Assembly: GCF_000340215.1 (NCBI RefSeq)
Contig: NW_006921532.1
Coordinates: forward strand, 9,143,172-9,207,171
DNA length: 64,000 bases
Reading direction: 5' to 3'
From: Pseudocercospora fijiensis CIRAD86
Taxonomy: Eukaryota; Ascomycota; Dothideomycetes; Mycosphaerellales; Mycosphaerellaceae
The position numbers were made by a program, and so were the translations under genes. Shown one piece after another: positions 46,592 to 60,104 of this stretch. The notes below the pieces were generated by a model. The model saw only the letters and a program-made list of their open reading frames with translations, did no database searches and was not told the origin of the DNA. Each line of letters begins with the position of its first letter. The first letter of the stretch is position 1.

Positions 46592-47599
46592 TTCTGTATC
46601 GCCTATAGCGGAGCGCTGTCGAGTTGGATTGGTGCGTATATATATGTAATAGTATATATGAAATGTAGACTATTAGTTATAGGTCGAGTCGAAGCGGAAG
46701 TAGATTACAAGAAGCTAAGAGTGTTTAAGCCTTAGGCGTAGACCAGAAGCGCAGAGACCCACTTTTATTTTATAAAAGTAAAGTGTCTAGAAGCATTACT
46801 CATTTCTTCTAGGTATTCACGATTTACGACAAGATAGTACTAGACTAGACAAAGCAATATATCGCACAGCTCTGCGACACCTTTTAACGCAGTTAGCAAC
46901 GCGTACGACATAACAAAAGCGGGATACCTACATTGGGCGGCAGCGGAGCATCTACGCGTTTGATTATAACCGCGATAGTCGACTAAATAGCAATAGATTC
47001 TTTAAACCGTGCGGCGACTATTGCTTAGGCTAATAGTAGTAATCGCAGCGTTGAGAGAATAGATATTAAGAATATAGCTTTAGCTTGCAGCTAGCCTAAA
47101 TAGCTCTAGCGCATCCAATATTACTTAACACTACAACATCGGAGAGTATCGAGACCTATATAAAAGATACTCAGAAATGGACGCGCTATACGATAATGCA
47201 TATCTTATATATGTATTGTTAAAAGCGACACTCGGCCTTTTTAGCCTGCTTAAACTAGCTTCGGCGTATTCGCAATATTGCAATACTACTACTTTAGACA
47301 CTTCTATACCTTATATATTATATACTCAAAATTGCACGCTCTATACGATAATACAAGTTTTATTGTTGTAGCATTAAAAGCGATATGCGACATTTTCGTA
47401 GGTTGGTCTCTAGTCGCTAGATTTAGTCGAATTCGGGATAGTAGCTTGATTGTAGGCTTTATAACTTAACAACCTAACGTCGCATACATATGATTTTTAT
47501 ATAGAATGTCTTCCCTTTGCCTGCGCTATCGAATGCACCAATAATATTTATGTATTTCGCGTTATGTAGAATGCTAGAAAAATGATATATGCTATATAG
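46592..47599. other. upstream region of the DUF6589 gene
   Basis: Relatively CA/TG-rich, so lightly hit by RIP. Two overlapping short frames (47,177-47,469) are repetitive in local sequence (cgctctatacgataat recurs at 47,183 and 47,338) and carry no recognisable domain. Contains a direct repeat of about 20 bases but no gene I can support. Confidence 0.4.
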
Positions 47600-48905
47600 T
47601 CCCTCTCTACCCTTTGTCCTTAGACCCTCGTAAGCGAGGGCGGCAAGCCGGAAGCCGAGGGTCTAATTAGAGACAGGCTAATATACTCTATCCTAATTTA
47701 TATAACTATTAAGGTAACTAGTTTTAACTATTCTAAGTAGAGATAGATTCCTCTCTCCTAGTGTCCTATCTACTAGGCTACTAGTCTGCTCTAACTCTAT
47801 TATAGGGCCTCTCTTCTTGTCTTCTCCTTCTCCTATCTTTCTACCTAAGCCTTCTTACTCTACTATATCCTTCCTAAGTAGAGTAGGGCTATGCTTTCTT
47901 ATACCCCTACCTCTTAGCTAACTAACTTAGTAACTTATTCTTAGGTAGTACTAGTTCTTCTTTTTAGGTTTTGTCTCCTAGGGCCCTTAAATTTTAATCC
48001 TATCCTCTATTTCTCTATACTTTTTCCTTATATACTATTATATAGGGAGAGTGTCTCTCTTTATACTAAGAGCCTTACTAATAACTATATCCTAGCCTCT
48101 AGGTATAGAGAGTAAGGGGGGATATTAGCTTTCTTCTAGAGGATAGCTTTTAAAGGTATACTCTTATAAGCTCCTAGGATATATCTTAGCCTAGTATTTT
48201 ATACTTTCTTAAGAGGCTTCTAGAGGTACTTCTAGTATTCCCGGATCTCTTCTAGTATTGCCTAGATTTAGCAACTATATATTAGGGCTAGTCTAACTAT
48301 TATACTATATAGGTGCTTTACTCTCTAGATGCTAGTACCCTATATTAACTTATATAGACCCTAGAGGGACTATAAATTAGCGAGGCCCCTCTCCTAGGCC
48401 TTTCTAATATATAGCCCCTATTTAAGCTTACTATCTAGCTAAACCCCTAGGAGTCTAATATCTAGTTCTAGTTATACTTAGCATCCTAGGATCTAGATAG
48501 TAGCCTATAGGTTATATTTCCTCCTACTCCTTATAAAGTAGATAAGTTAGTACTTCTAGGGGGCAAATGCTACTCTACCTCTCCTCGCCTACTCTATATA
48601 CTCTTCGTAGGCCTCCTTAAGTCTCCTATAGTTTTGCTCTATAGACTTACTATATATAATAATACTAGTATTATTAACGAATCCTATTACTATTATCTAA
48701 GGGCCTTCTAGTTTAGGGAGGAGTATAGAGGTAGATAGGAGGAAAAGTATAGGTAAGAGAATAGAGCCCTAGGAGATACCTATCTCTTATAGTCTTTCTC
48801 TATCTATAAATTGTATAGATAGACTATAGCCCTACTACTAAAAGCTAGCCGAAAAGTAGCCTATTCGCCTATCCTAAGGCTATATAGTTATTAATAATCG
48901 TCTAT
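47600..48905 (-). mobile_element. 5'-truncated non-LTR retrotransposon (LINE, Tad1/I-like RT)
   Basis: On the minus strand a frame reads reverse transcriptase motifs from 48,880: SLSIQFIDRERL, then IIFLLISTSILLP (TAG/TAA at the expected Gln and Pro-Leu-Ser region), and GFVNNTSIII at about 48,690, where FxDDT is expected. A thumb region follows (APQKYQLIYF, then LRYILGAYKSIPLKAIL), ending near 47,640 after ERNLSLLRIVKT. No endonuclease or gag ORF is present, and no poly(A)-like tail was located. The left edge (3' end) is near a GC hairpin. Confidence 0.65.
47620..47666. other. 11-bp inverted repeat near the LINE 3' end
   Basis: ttagaccctcg (47620-47630) is the reverse complement of cgagggtctaa (47656-47666), with a GC-rich spacer that itself contains cctcgtaagcgagg. 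It may mark the LINE 3' end. Confidence 0.6.
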
Positions 48906-49860
48906 CTAAGGTACTAGCTACTAGGCTTCTTATAATCGGCCTACGAAAACAAGTACTAGAAGCTTGCTATAAGGATAGTAGTATAATAGCTCTTAATAAA
49001 TATATAAGTATTAGGGTATTAGAAGCTATTCTCGTCTCGTACGAATAGGTTAATAACTTAACGAGGAAGAAGCTAGACTTAGCTAGTACTATTAGTATTA
49101 TAGGTAGTAGCGTCTTACGATAAGAACTCGCTATATCTCTTTAGTAGCTTAATACCCTTCTTAGTAGTATATATAATACCCTATTTAAGGCCTTTAGATA
49201 TCTATATCTAGAAGACCTAGTAATAATAACTACGCTTAGTCGTATGCGGTACGCTCTCTCGCCTCTTTAATTTTAAGTTACTATAGAATAGCGCTTTTAC
49301 TAGGGATAGTATAGCGCTTATTTCGATTATAGTATAGTAAGCTTCTTACTAGGTTATATAACGTCTAATACTAGATAGCGTTACTAATAATATTGCTATA
49401 GTTATCTTTTAAAAAGTCTCTTATATAACTAACTCGTAGTAATCTATCTAGCTTCTTTTAGCCTATCTCTTTTAGGTATATATTAGTCCGCCGAGCGTCG
49501 CTATAGTATAATATATAGGTATATCTTTAACGACAATCGGTATACTATATAATAGCCTTCGTCGGCTTACTATCGATAGTATCGTAGTGTCGTAATATAA
49601 TAAGATTAAGCCTATAGCCCTATAAGGCTCGAATAGCGCGTATTCTAGCTTTATACGACTAGATATTTCTCTAACCTTCTTTTTCTTTATTTCTACTATT
49701 TCTATCCGCTTCGCCTTAATATACTTATAATAGGACCTAGAAATAATAGCGCTATTCCGGTCTTCTTTAGCCTCTATTATGCGAGTATAGAGCCTCTATT
49801 ATACGAGTACAGCTACACACATTTAACATTAGTTTAATACTAGTAATAATCTATTCCTTA
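48906..49860 (-). pseudogene. unrecognised decayed frame upstream of the LINE RT
   Basis: A minus-strand phase reads KKKKVREISSRIKLEYALFE (49,685-49,625) and YIRDFLKDNYSNIISNAI (about 49,390) without recognisable motifs. It may be the LINE's upstream part in other phases or a different element. Stops are frequent, so this is no more than a note. Confidence 0.22.
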
Positions 49861-50919
49861 TAGGATAACGATATATCCTTATCTATAAGAAAGAGCTAGT
49901 TATAAAGGGCGCTAAGATTGCTAAGCGTAGGTTATTATATAGTAATAGGCGGTAGTTCCTCTATTATAGCGATAATAGAGGCAACGAGATAGTAGTAATT
50001 TTAGAATTCCTAAAATTATAGCTAGATTATATACAAATTCGTAGGTCTTAGTAGGAATATAAAAGCGTTATTAATTGCGGGTTCTCTACGGACCGAGTTA
50101 AGCGAGATTTAGCGAGTTGCTAGAATACAGACACCTATTAATTGAGCTTCGCGGAACTCGTCTATTACGTTTATTAGTGAAGTAAACGAGCCTCGCTAGA
50201 GTTCGGACCGAGCTGTAGCTACGTTTACTACGCGGCATTACGATGTTACCTTGCTGCAATTAGGGCTTAGCCGATAAGTTCCTGGATTCAGATGCTAAGA
50301 ACAGTAATACCTAGGACTACAATTGCTTTACGTAGGAAATGTACGACAACGTCTAATTTCAAAGCTCAGCCGAGCGTTGCTATAATTCTAGCGAAGCGGA
50401 AGGCACCTAGAACAACTCGAGGAGCTTGCGACGAGAGTTGTAGAAGGTGTCTAGAGCGAGTGCGAAATAACAGTTAAAAGAATTCTACCTTAGGTTGCGT
50501 AGGCGAGGGTCGAATTATTAAAAGGGCGCTCCCTACTAAATCTATTCCGGCCTCTAATTAGCAGAAATCAAAAACACAAATTACGTACCGTATGCTTATT
50601 AGTAGAAAACAAAAACCACTTTTACGTGCCTTGCTATATCGCCTGTAGTGCTACGACGATATAATAGATATCGACGACAGAATATACGGCGGCGACAGAA
50701 TGCACGGCGGCGACAAATTGCACGGCGGGGACAGAGTTTGCGGTAACAAAGTAGTAGTTTACTTAGGGCCGCGAGACATTGAGTTCGTACTCTTCGCTAG
50801 ACCTTATAAGCAAGTTTACTAGCTCTAAGAATATCCTTGTACCGTAATATTCCGTTCCGCTTAATTAGAGCTTATAGCTCTAACTAGATTCGCATCTACA
50901 GTTGTAATCCTCTAAATTA
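49861..50919. other. intergenic stretch
   Basis: No supported gene. From 50,090 CA/TG dinucleotides become common, marking a lighter-RIP zone. A four-copy 18-bp repeat lies at 50,675-50,746. A 61-codon frame at 50,292-50,477 has an Arg-rich composition but no family. Confidence 0.45.
50675..50746 (+). repeat. 18-bp tandem repeat, four copies
   Basis: Unit cgacagaatgcacggcgg from 50675, 50693, 50711 and 50729. The first copy has tatacgg for tgcacgg, two RIP-type changes. Confidence 0.85.
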
Positions 50920-52290
50920 TTAAGACTATTTGTTCTTACTGCGCTTGCTCTCCGATACAGCCTTCAAATCCGCGTATAAAGCTAAGATATGTTGCTCTTA
51001 GTCTTCTAGACGGGCTTCAAGCTCTACTAGCCGGGCCTCGACTCCTTCTATTATATAGTTACGCTACTAATTCGTAATCTTAGACCGCTTCGGCTTGTTC
51101 TTGCTCGAACTACTCGTGCTAGTACCAGTCGTCTTAGCCTAATAAACGTAAGCGCGAAGTCTATCCTATAGATTGCTCTTGCTCTTATTACCTCTAGAGT
51201 CTTTCGTAGCGTTCGTATTAACGTCGTTAGTAGCAATACCAAATAAGCCTTTATAATTGCTCGTAGTATTACAAGATTGATATCGGTTAGTCTAATAGGG
51301 ATTTGCGCCTAAAACATTCGTATTGCTGTTAAGAGCTCTAGTGCCGCTGTTACGTTCGCTAACACTACTAGTAGTATCTATGCGTTAAAAGAGGGCGTTA
51401 CCGCCGGCATTGTTCTTATAGACGGGAACACCGGCCCTTGCGCCGCGGCTACTTGTATTAATGTTAGTGCTAACGCCCTAGTCGTTGTTGTTAGCGGAGA
51501 ACAGGCTACCGCTAGAGGTGTTGTTGTTGTTACCGGTATAGGAGAATAGATTGCTGCTAGAAGCGTTGTTGCTAGCGGAGAACAGGCTACCGCTAGAGGT
51601 ATTGTTGTTGCTGCCGGTATAGGAGAATAGATTGCTACTAGAAGCGTTATTGCTAGCGGAGAACAGGCCGCCGCTAGAGGTGTTGTTGTTGCTGCCGGTA
51701 TAGGAGAATAGATTGCTACTAGAAGCGTTGTTGCTACCGGAGAATAGAGAACTGCGGCCGGTCTTGTTGTTACTACCGGTATAGGAGAATAGCTTGCTAT
51801 AGGAAGCGTTATTGCTACTAGAGAATAGAAGGCGGCCGGTATTGTAGTTACTGCCGGTATAGGAGAACATATTGCTACTAGAGACGTTGTTGCTGCCGCT
51901 AGAGAACAGAGGACTACGGCCGGCGTTGTTATTACGAAATAGTATACCGCCCCTTGTGCCGCTATTACCTTTGCTAGCGCTAGCACTATTACCGTTGCGA
52001 TTGACCGCCTCGGTTAGCGTAGCATTACCTCTAGTCTGCTCTATCTTAGCGTCGGGGCCTAGGTAGCTTTGTAGAGTCTCTAAACATCTTAGCTCTTTAA
52101 AGCTTAGTTTAGCGTATCGGGGGTAGAAGGTAATAGCCTAGTATTAAATACTATTGCTATCTATATCGCGCTTAGAGAACGGATCAAAGCCATCCCTATT
52201 AATACTAACGCCCCCTCTAGTGTTTGTAGCTATAGCTAAGCTAATGCTACGATATCTACTTCTACTCGATTCTGCAGTACGGAAAGTACT
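50920..52290 (-). pseudogene. Ser/Asn-rich protein with 27-residue repeats and C-terminal coiled coil
   Basis: One minus-strand phase reads from about 52,290 to TAA at 50920. The N-terminus is mixed (SFKELRCLETLQSYLGPDAK), then Ser/Asn/Gly-rich. Five or so copies of a 27-residue unit (LFSYTGSNNNTSSGSLF type) lie at 51,900-51,480. The C-terminus has a Lys-rich segment and a coiled coil (EGVEARLVELEARLED, 51,046-50,999). A low-complexity repeat domain followed by a coiled coil resembles FG-nucleoporin layout, but the repeats are LFS rather than FG, so that is analogy only. An overlapping open frame of 202 codons (51,378-51,986) reads the same repeats in another phase and lacks such a tail, so I prefer this phase. 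Confidence 0.45.
51478..51900 (-). repeat. 81-bp tandem repeat, about five copies
   Basis: gcggagaac-type units begin near 51494, 51575, 51656, 51737 and 51818, period 81 bases. Successive copies diverge progressively to the right, where the GGAGAACAG segment becomes gagaatagaa. Confidence 0.9.
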
Positions 52291-52966
52291 TTAAGGAGAC
52301 CGTCGTTAAATGCGATGCGAGAGACACGGTTATCAAATCTTTAGGGACAGTGAAGACGTACGGCTGTTTTTTTGGTATAGCAGTAGATTCTATCTTGCGT
52401 ACCTAACCGAAACATGACGGCACTAGCTTAAGTCCTAGCTACCGAGATAATGGATTTAGTAGACAGTAGAGGGATCTGAATACCAAGTAGCAGCCTTAGC
52501 TAGGCAGCGAGCGTAAAGCAGGGGACAAGGAGTACCGCAGCTTTTAGCAAAAATGTACTATTTAGTAGTCGCTACGAGCGCGCCTAAAGTGTTACAAAAC
52601 GGACGCTCGTATTATAAGTACGTGTTATTCTTACGTGCAATTCTCGTTTCCCGTTCATTCGTAGGATTAACGTTAGTATTGCGCGCAAAATGGCTGTTAA
52701 AGATTCTAGCAGGCCTCACTGTTTTGAAAATAACTAATCAAAGAGCGCTAAGAAATCGACCGACGTAGCTACGAAGTAAACAGACATATACCTTCGCATT
52801 CGAGGAGCTTGTACGAGCTAAGCGGTATAACAGCTAGAAGTTAGTGTTACGTGTTCTAAAGAGGCGCTTATACAAAATCTAGCTCGACCTCTAATTAGAA
52901 GAAACTAGGAAGTATTATAGACCGTAGGCGCGTTCTAAGAGTAGTAGCGTAGAGGTTATCTATATT
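52291..52966. other. lightly RIPed intergenic stretch left of the MULE
   Basis: CA and TG are frequent, including ttagggac and acatgacgg, so RIP pressure is low here. A 71-codon frame at 52,553-52,768 has no domain. It ends at the MULE left inverted repeat. Confidence 0.45.
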
Positions 52967-54570
52967 CGAAAATTTTAGGCTTAGCGTTACTTAAAAAAAG
53001 CCGGCGGTACGTACCTCCCTAACCTAGGCTACCCCGGATTTCGGGCCCGTTTAAAGTCCTATACTAGCGTCCGAGCGCCTATTCTTCTAAAAATAGAGTT
53101 AGCCTACTATAGCGGACTCGGTAAGATATAGAAGTCCGCTCTATAGTATATATAACTATAGAAAACGTAATCTCGATATCGCTACGCGTCGCGGTTACTA
53201 AGTCGATAGGTTAGGATAGTAGTAGTAGTATTAGTACGATTTCCGCTAGTATACTAAATATCGATAGTAAGAGGTCGTATAGTCGCAATTTAATAGATTT
53301 CGTACTATTTTTATAGTATTTAACGACCCTGCATTCTCTACTAGTAGATACTAGTTATATTACTAAAAATAAAGCTAAAGTTTATTAGCAAAATAGCGGT
53401 ATAGCAAAATTCGAGGTATACTTAGCGATTACGGCTATTTTAATAGCGTTAATATATATTAGAGGGCGGCGATATATAAGGCATACTACTATAGACCTAT
53501 ACTAAACCTTACCTTCTAATATAATACCTAACTCTAACTACGCTATCCTTATATATAATAAAGTAATATATAACTACGAGAATTAAGGACTATCGACTAA
53601 TTATAATACGAGCGCGTCTTCCCTACTATAGTAGGTAGACGTACGAGGTATTATAGCACTGCCTCCGTTCTAAGTAATGTTATCCGAGTTCTTTGCGTCT
53701 ACTCTAAAAGACCTAGTAATATTCGCTTCCGAGGGATTGTTCTTATTATTACGAGGGCTATTTATTTACTATCGTAGTTTCGCTAGCCCTAATTAGCTAG
53801 GTTTAGCAGCCTTTAATTGTTAATTAATCTTATCTTTTAAAAACACAGTTCGTCTAGTTTCTATAGGTAAAGGCTATTATAAGTGCAATAGTTAAGGTTC
53901 GCTTTACTTAAAGGGTCGGAAAGATCGAGAAGTAACCTATTATCCGCAAGATCGACCCCGGCTAGCTTAGCTCTATATTTTTGCCCTTAGTTAGTCTATT
54001 AATCGCTTAATCTTTTAAGCCTTAAGCCTTTCAAACGGCTTAATCTTTTAACCTAGCTAGCGTAGTACGTTCTAGCCTTAGGCTATAGTATAGGTAAGGT
54101 TGTTTTTATAGGTATAGTAACGATAATAAGTAAGGTTAATAATAGTAGCGAGTAGGTAACGTTAATAATAGCGGCGCTAGCCGTCTTAGCTCTAACTTTA
54201 CCTTGTTCTTTATTTCCTTCTTCGACTAATAATACACTTAGCAATACCGTTACTAATAGGACCGTACGCCGTCTTCTAATATACCGCTAACTCGTACTAC
54301 GGCGCTATTATTATTATTGCTAGTACTATTCGCCTATACGCGCGCCGCCTCCGCCGACCGCCTAGGCCTTAGGGCCTCGATAGGACGTAGAAACAAGAGG
54401 GGGCGTTAAGAGAAGGGTCTTATAGGGTACGCTAGTAAAGATAGACTCCTTAAGAGAGTAGGTAATCGGTTAACAATTATAGCGCGCTCGTTAATACTTA
54501 GTACGCGTTCGCTATTATAGCGTAGTCTCGTTGTCCTTTGCTAATAATTGCTTGCCTCTAATTAGTTAGC

Positions 54571-57500
54571 TTAATAGTATCCCGGGGGTAGCATTAATCC
54601 TAGGTCTCTCTAGCGACATTATAGGCCCTTAGCCTTCTTCTTATTCTTTATACTAGTCTAATACTTATCTAACAACTTAGTTATATTCTTAAAGGAACCT
54701 TTAGCTTCCTATAAGTCCTATTTAGGCGAATAGCCTTGCTATCTTAGCAGGTACTCCTTCTTGCCTTATCTAGTCCGATGCTTTAGTATACGTTCTATAG
54801 ACTATAGCTCTTTACTATTAGCTAAGACTTCTTCTAACTTAGCAGGCGCTTTATCGCCTTCGCGCTAGTAATATAGCTTAAGGAGGGACACGTAGAAGGT
54901 GTTATAGATAGTATAATAAGGAGGAAGCTATAACTAGTAGGCCTATATGCCCTTAGCCTCTCGAATACGAAATAGGCTAATATATCTTAGCGCGAGCTTA
55001 GGCCTTGTTTTGCTATTAGGTAATAGGTATTTGCGGATACGGAGGTTCTTCGTACTAAGTATAACTATATCGCCTTGCTTAAAGGTTACTAGCGTATAGC
55101 GCTTATCGTAGTAGGTCTTTTAGTACTCTTAAGCCTTTGTTAGCTTCTTAGCTATCTTAGTATAGATTTCCCGCATCTTCTAGATACGTTCTATTGCCGC
55201 TAGTGTCTCCGGTACTTAACGCGCTTCCCTTTCCTTACGCTCGGCCTCGAGCGTTAGTAGGTCTTATAGTAGAGCAGCGTTTTAGCCTATTATAGCTATA
55301 TGTAGTAAAACCTTAGTTAATAAGTGTATACTATTGTTATATACGAATTCTATAGGCTATAGGAGGTTAACCTAATCCTCGGGATTCTTATTAATATAGC
55401 TACGTAGGTACGGCTATAAGGTAGCATTTTGCCTCTCTGTTTAACCGTTAGTCTATAGATAGAAGGCTATTAATGGCCGATACTTTAGTCTTAGCTATAG
55501 GCATATTTCGCTCTAATAGTGCGATATTAGTATCGATCCGCGATTAGATACTATCCCCTTAGGGGTTCCCTAATAGGTATAGAAGATATTATTCTATAGC
55601 GCTTCTGCTATATTAATAGCAGTCTAATCCTTCCGCGCCGGGATATATCGACCGCCTTTAGTAAATCGATCTACTATAACAAGGATAGCATTATATATAT
55701 CCTTGCTACCCCTACGCTTAGCAGGCGGAAGGCCTATAATAAAGTCTATTATAAGCTCTACGAATACCTTCCTAGGAATAGGAAGTAAAGACAACTCGCT
55801 AAATAGCAAGTGCTTTAGTACTTTAATACGCTAGTATACTACGTAGGTCTGTACGTATTCTTTTATATACCGTTAACTATTCGGCTAGTAGTATATACGC
55901 GATAGTAGCTCGTACGACCTCTCTATACTATAGTAACTAGCAAGCTTACTATTATAGTGTCGCTTTAAAAGCTCTTGTCTAATCGATTGTTTAGCGGGGA
56001 TATAGTATCTGCCCTTAAACTTTAAGTAACCCTTGTCGTCGATCGACTAGTTACTCTTACTAAATCGAGTCGTTCGCCTACTTATAAGCTTATTAATGCG
56101 TTTAATAGCAAAGGCGTCCCTCTGCTAAGCACGTAATAGCTTATCTATAAACGATTAATTATCCCTATTTATAAGGTTATTTAATAGCACCCTCGCTATT
56201 AAACGAGGTACGTATTATATATATCTAATAGCACTAGTAGCCGGAATAACTACAACCTCTTCTATAGTACTATCGCTATATAGGCTATTACTATGAATAG
56301 CAATGTCTTTAATCGAGTTATTATAGCTCGAGCGATCTACGTCCTTTCTTTTAACGTATGCTAGAAGAACGACAACTCCGCTATAGTATTTGTTACCGCC
56401 GCGGGGTCCGGAAGTCCGCTTATCCTACGCTTATTTATTAACAATATAGGCTATAGCAATCTTATGCTATAGGGTTAGAAACAATAAATTAATATACTAA
56501 GTCTCGCTATCGTAATTAGGTCGCCTCGATAGGCTATTAGTAGGGTTGCTTACGCCTAGCCGGTATAATATATTAAAATCGAACCCGGCGAGGTAGACGG
56601 CCTATCTAGCCTATCGACCTATAACTCTTATAACCTTAGTAATACTACGCAGGTTGTTATAGTCCGTATAGACCTAAATAGGGTGCTAAGCACTATCGAG
56701 ATAGTAGCGCTAGTACTTAAAGGCTTCTACGATTACTAAGAGCTCTTACTTATAGGTCTCGTAACGACGCTCTATATCGATTATCTTTCGTAAAAAGAAG
56801 GCAATTAGGTGCTAGTAATTATTATTATCTAATTGCTATAATATAATAGCTAATATAGCGAACTGTAAAGCGTTAGTCTTAATACGGATCTGTTTGCTTA
56901 GTACGAAATAGTGCAATAAGGGGACTTTAGTAAAGCGTTGCTTCAAACCGTTAAAAGCGGCTTACGTTCTATTAGTCTATTTAAACTCCTTATAAGGGTT
57001 AGCCTTAGTCTTAGTAAGTTTAGTTAGTAGCATTACATACCTCGAATAGCCCTTAATAAAGCGACGGTAAAAGTTAGCAAAACCTAGGAACGACTATAGC
57101 TCCTTAATTAACGTAGGAATAGGCTATTTAGTAATAGTCCGAATGCGGTTAGGGTCGGCCTTAACGCTATTATTTAATACGAGGAAGCTAAGGAAGGACA
57201 CCTCCTTAGTAGCAAAGGTGCATTTAGAAGGCTTGTAATATAAGCTATAGGCCTATAGGCGGTCGAGTACCTTACGGACTATAGCCTAGTATTCTATAAT
57301 ATTAGGTAAGTATATATAAACTAGGATATCGTCTAGGTAAACTATATAGAGGTAGTCTAATAGGCCTAAAAGGGCCCGATTAATATAGGACTAGAATATA
57401 GTAGGGGCATTAGCTAGGCCGAATAGTATAACTAAATACTCGAAATAGCTATAGCGAGTACGGAAGGCTGTTTTCTACTTATTACCCTTACGAATACAGA

Positions 57501-59849
57501 TACGATAGTACGTATCCTTAATGTCTAATATAGTATAGAAATAGGCGCTAGAAAGGCGATCGAGGGTATTAATAAGCGGAAGTAGATAGCGGTCTTTAAT
57601 AGTAATAGCATTAAGTCTACGGTAGTTAATATATAGGCGTAGGCTACTATCCTTCTTTAGAACAAACAGGATTAGTATACTAGCAGGGCTGTTGCTATAC
57701 TAAATTCGACTATTAGCTAGGTTCTTATCTAGATATTTACGTAATATAGCAAGCTCTCGTTTACTAAGGTTGTAGAGGGGCCTAAAAGGGACCTCTTTGC
57801 CCTCTATAATATTAATCTTATAATCCGTTTCTTTAAATATAGGCAATGTCGATACTAGGTAGTGTTTAAATATATTAATATAGGTCTCTCGAATAGGCTA
57901 TAGTATACGAGCAAGCTAATTAGAGTCTATACTATCGGGGGGTATAGGTTTATCGTTATTACCTAATAGGCCGACTATTAGATTAGCTAAGGCGGAGGCT
58001 AGTATTAGGTTGCTAATAAACAGGACTCGGATATCGTTAGGGCACTCGCTAATATTAATATACTTAATGTCTTCTTTCCTAGCGATTCTAAATCGCTACT
58101 ATTAAAGGCCTAAGTCTATAGTTATAGCGTATTGCTTAAGGACAGGGTTACTAATAACAATATCGGATAGAAGGTTGTCTATATCTACTACGTAGGCAGT
58201 AAAATCTAATAAGCGCTCGTTGCCGAGGTCGTCTCTTAGAACTATAGGAATATAGTAAGCCCTATAGGTTAAGTGCCGAGCGTTATTAAACTAAGCAAGG
58301 GTTAGTATATTAGTTCTCTTTAGTTGTCGAAGGTCTAATTACTTAGCTAGACGATAGTTAATAAGGGCACTAACTGAATTTCCTAGATCTAGTATAACCT
58401 TAGTTTTATAATTAGTGCTATACGTGTCCTATACGAGGTAGGTACGTATAATAGCTAGTACAATGTCGATAGTTTTACGCTATACGAGGCTAATAGTTAG
58501 TGCGGCGCTTATTCTTTTTTCGACTAGTTAGAAGGGCTAATAGGAGTAGTATTAGCGGCTAAGAGGTGCCTCCTATATTTAGCGGAAGTATAGTCAATTC
58601 GGGCCTAATCCTTAGGTTTATCGTATTAGCCTAATAGATAGCTAGTACTATCGCAGTTAAAGCACTTTAGTCCGGTTAGGAGATTGCCGTAGCTATTATT
58701 GCTATTATTATTAGCCGAGCGGTTAGCACTATAGGGATACGAGCCTCTTCTACGGCCCCTATCGCGGCCTCCTCTATATAGCCGCCGGCTACGGCCTAAT
58801 CTACGGTCGTTGTTACTGTTCCTATTATTAGTATTATTATTCTAGTAGGAACCTTAGTTTCCTCCGTAGGTACTATAGTTGCCGCGGTTAGTACTAGCTA
58901 GTCGGATCCTCGATTCTAGTCGTTGCAAAAGCTAAATAGCTCGCTTAGCTATCTCTACTTCGACTATGAATTAAATGCGTATTAGGTTAGCCTATTTAAA
59001 TATACGACGGCGGTCTAATTTAAGGATAAGTTCCTATCTAAGTTTTAGGCGTATCTCCGAGATCTATATAGAATTAGTCTTAGCTAGAAGGTCGTCTTTA
59101 AGGGTCTTTAAATAGGCCTCGAATAAGCAAGCCAACTAATTAGTCTTTTGCTTAGCCCGAAGGTACTAGTTCTAAGCATATTATTGCCTTAGTATAGGGC
59201 TTCTAAGGGTGTCTAGTATAATAGTTTTGTAGGTTTGCTACTAGATAGCGGCCTAATTATTAAGGAAGTCAAAATGGTTATCCTAGGTGCGTTTTAGGTC
59301 GCTATTAATATACTATATAGCGTAGACGACTAGTAAGTAATCGTCTAGAAGAGCCCTCGGTACATTTCGCTAATTAAGCTTACAATCGCGTATATAGTTA
59401 TTATATTATTTGCAACTAGAGCCGTTAAATACAGTACAATCCTAGAGCTTAGTATCCTTCTTCTAGACTAATAGTAAGGAAGGTTCTACTATTAGTTTAG
59501 TAGTAGTTATCGGGGCTTCCTAAAGGCGACGGAGCTCGAGGAGGTTATCCTTTAGCTACTATTCTTAACGTAGGGCAGTAAGCCTGTTTTATGTAGCTTC
59601 TTAAAGCCTCCCTACTAGTTAGGGGCTAAAGGCTAGTTAGCTATATCGTCGATTAACAATGTTGTTAAGAATATCGTTAATAGGCAATTCTAGATTATTA
59701 CCTAGGACTATAGGGTCTTTAGCAGGCTCTCTAGTAGGCTCTTTAGTAGGCACTATGCTACTAGCGTTGTTATTGCTAGCGCTACTAGAAGCGCCGCGGT
59801 TATTATTAGTATTTCGTAATAAGCCGGCTATTGTAATAAGAGGTAGCAC
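54571..59849 (-). pseudogene. gypsy copy 2 gag-pol
   Basis: Gag starts near 59849 with Ser/Asn linker and PTKEPTREPAKDP, then LPINDILNNIVNRRYS as in copy 1. The zinc knuckle at about 58,621-58,665 reads KCFNCDSTSYLLG with CX2C intact and His and last Cys changed to Tyr. The RT active site is YLDDI at 57,325-57,342, intact. The integrase has LVIVDRFTKGGRYIPARKD (55,624-55,690). A chromodomain and the PPGYY end occur before TAA 54571-54573. The open frame at 55,624-55,809 starts in the spacer between RT and integrase (LFSELSLLPIPRKVF). Stops elsewhere are Gln-type. Confidence 0.82.
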
Positions 59850-60076
59850 TAATAATGTATTATAGCCCCTTATAGTGCGGATATAGCGGAATTAGTAGGT
59901 ACTAGCCTAGTACGGTTGACTTAGTATAATAGGCCGTATAGAAGGCCTTGCTTAATAATTAGCACGGTTGTTTTAGTAAATAGTACGTATAGGTCCGTTC
60001 TTCGGGCGCAATATAGTTAAATCGATAGTTCTCGTAGCTATACCGCTAAAAGCTTAAAATAGGGACTATCTAGCTG

Positions 60077-60093
60077 CTACCCTTAAAGGGTAG
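60077..60093. promoter_or_regulatory. conserved palindrome in the primer-binding region, copy 2
   Basis: ctacccttaaagggtag, the counterpart of 17106-17122, just inside the 5' LTR on the minus strand. Only the central base differs. Confidence 0.55.
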
Positions 60094-60104
60094 ATCGAAT
60101 ACTA

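Noticed and set aside
51378..51986. 202-codon open frame on the minus strand
   Set aside because: It reads the 81-bp repeats in a different phase from the frame that continues into a coiled-coil tail. Kept as an alternative only.
52553..52768. 71-codon frame, and 61 codons at 50292-50477
   Set aside because: No domain, no supporting context and not RIP-broken. Could be chance in a light-RIP zone.
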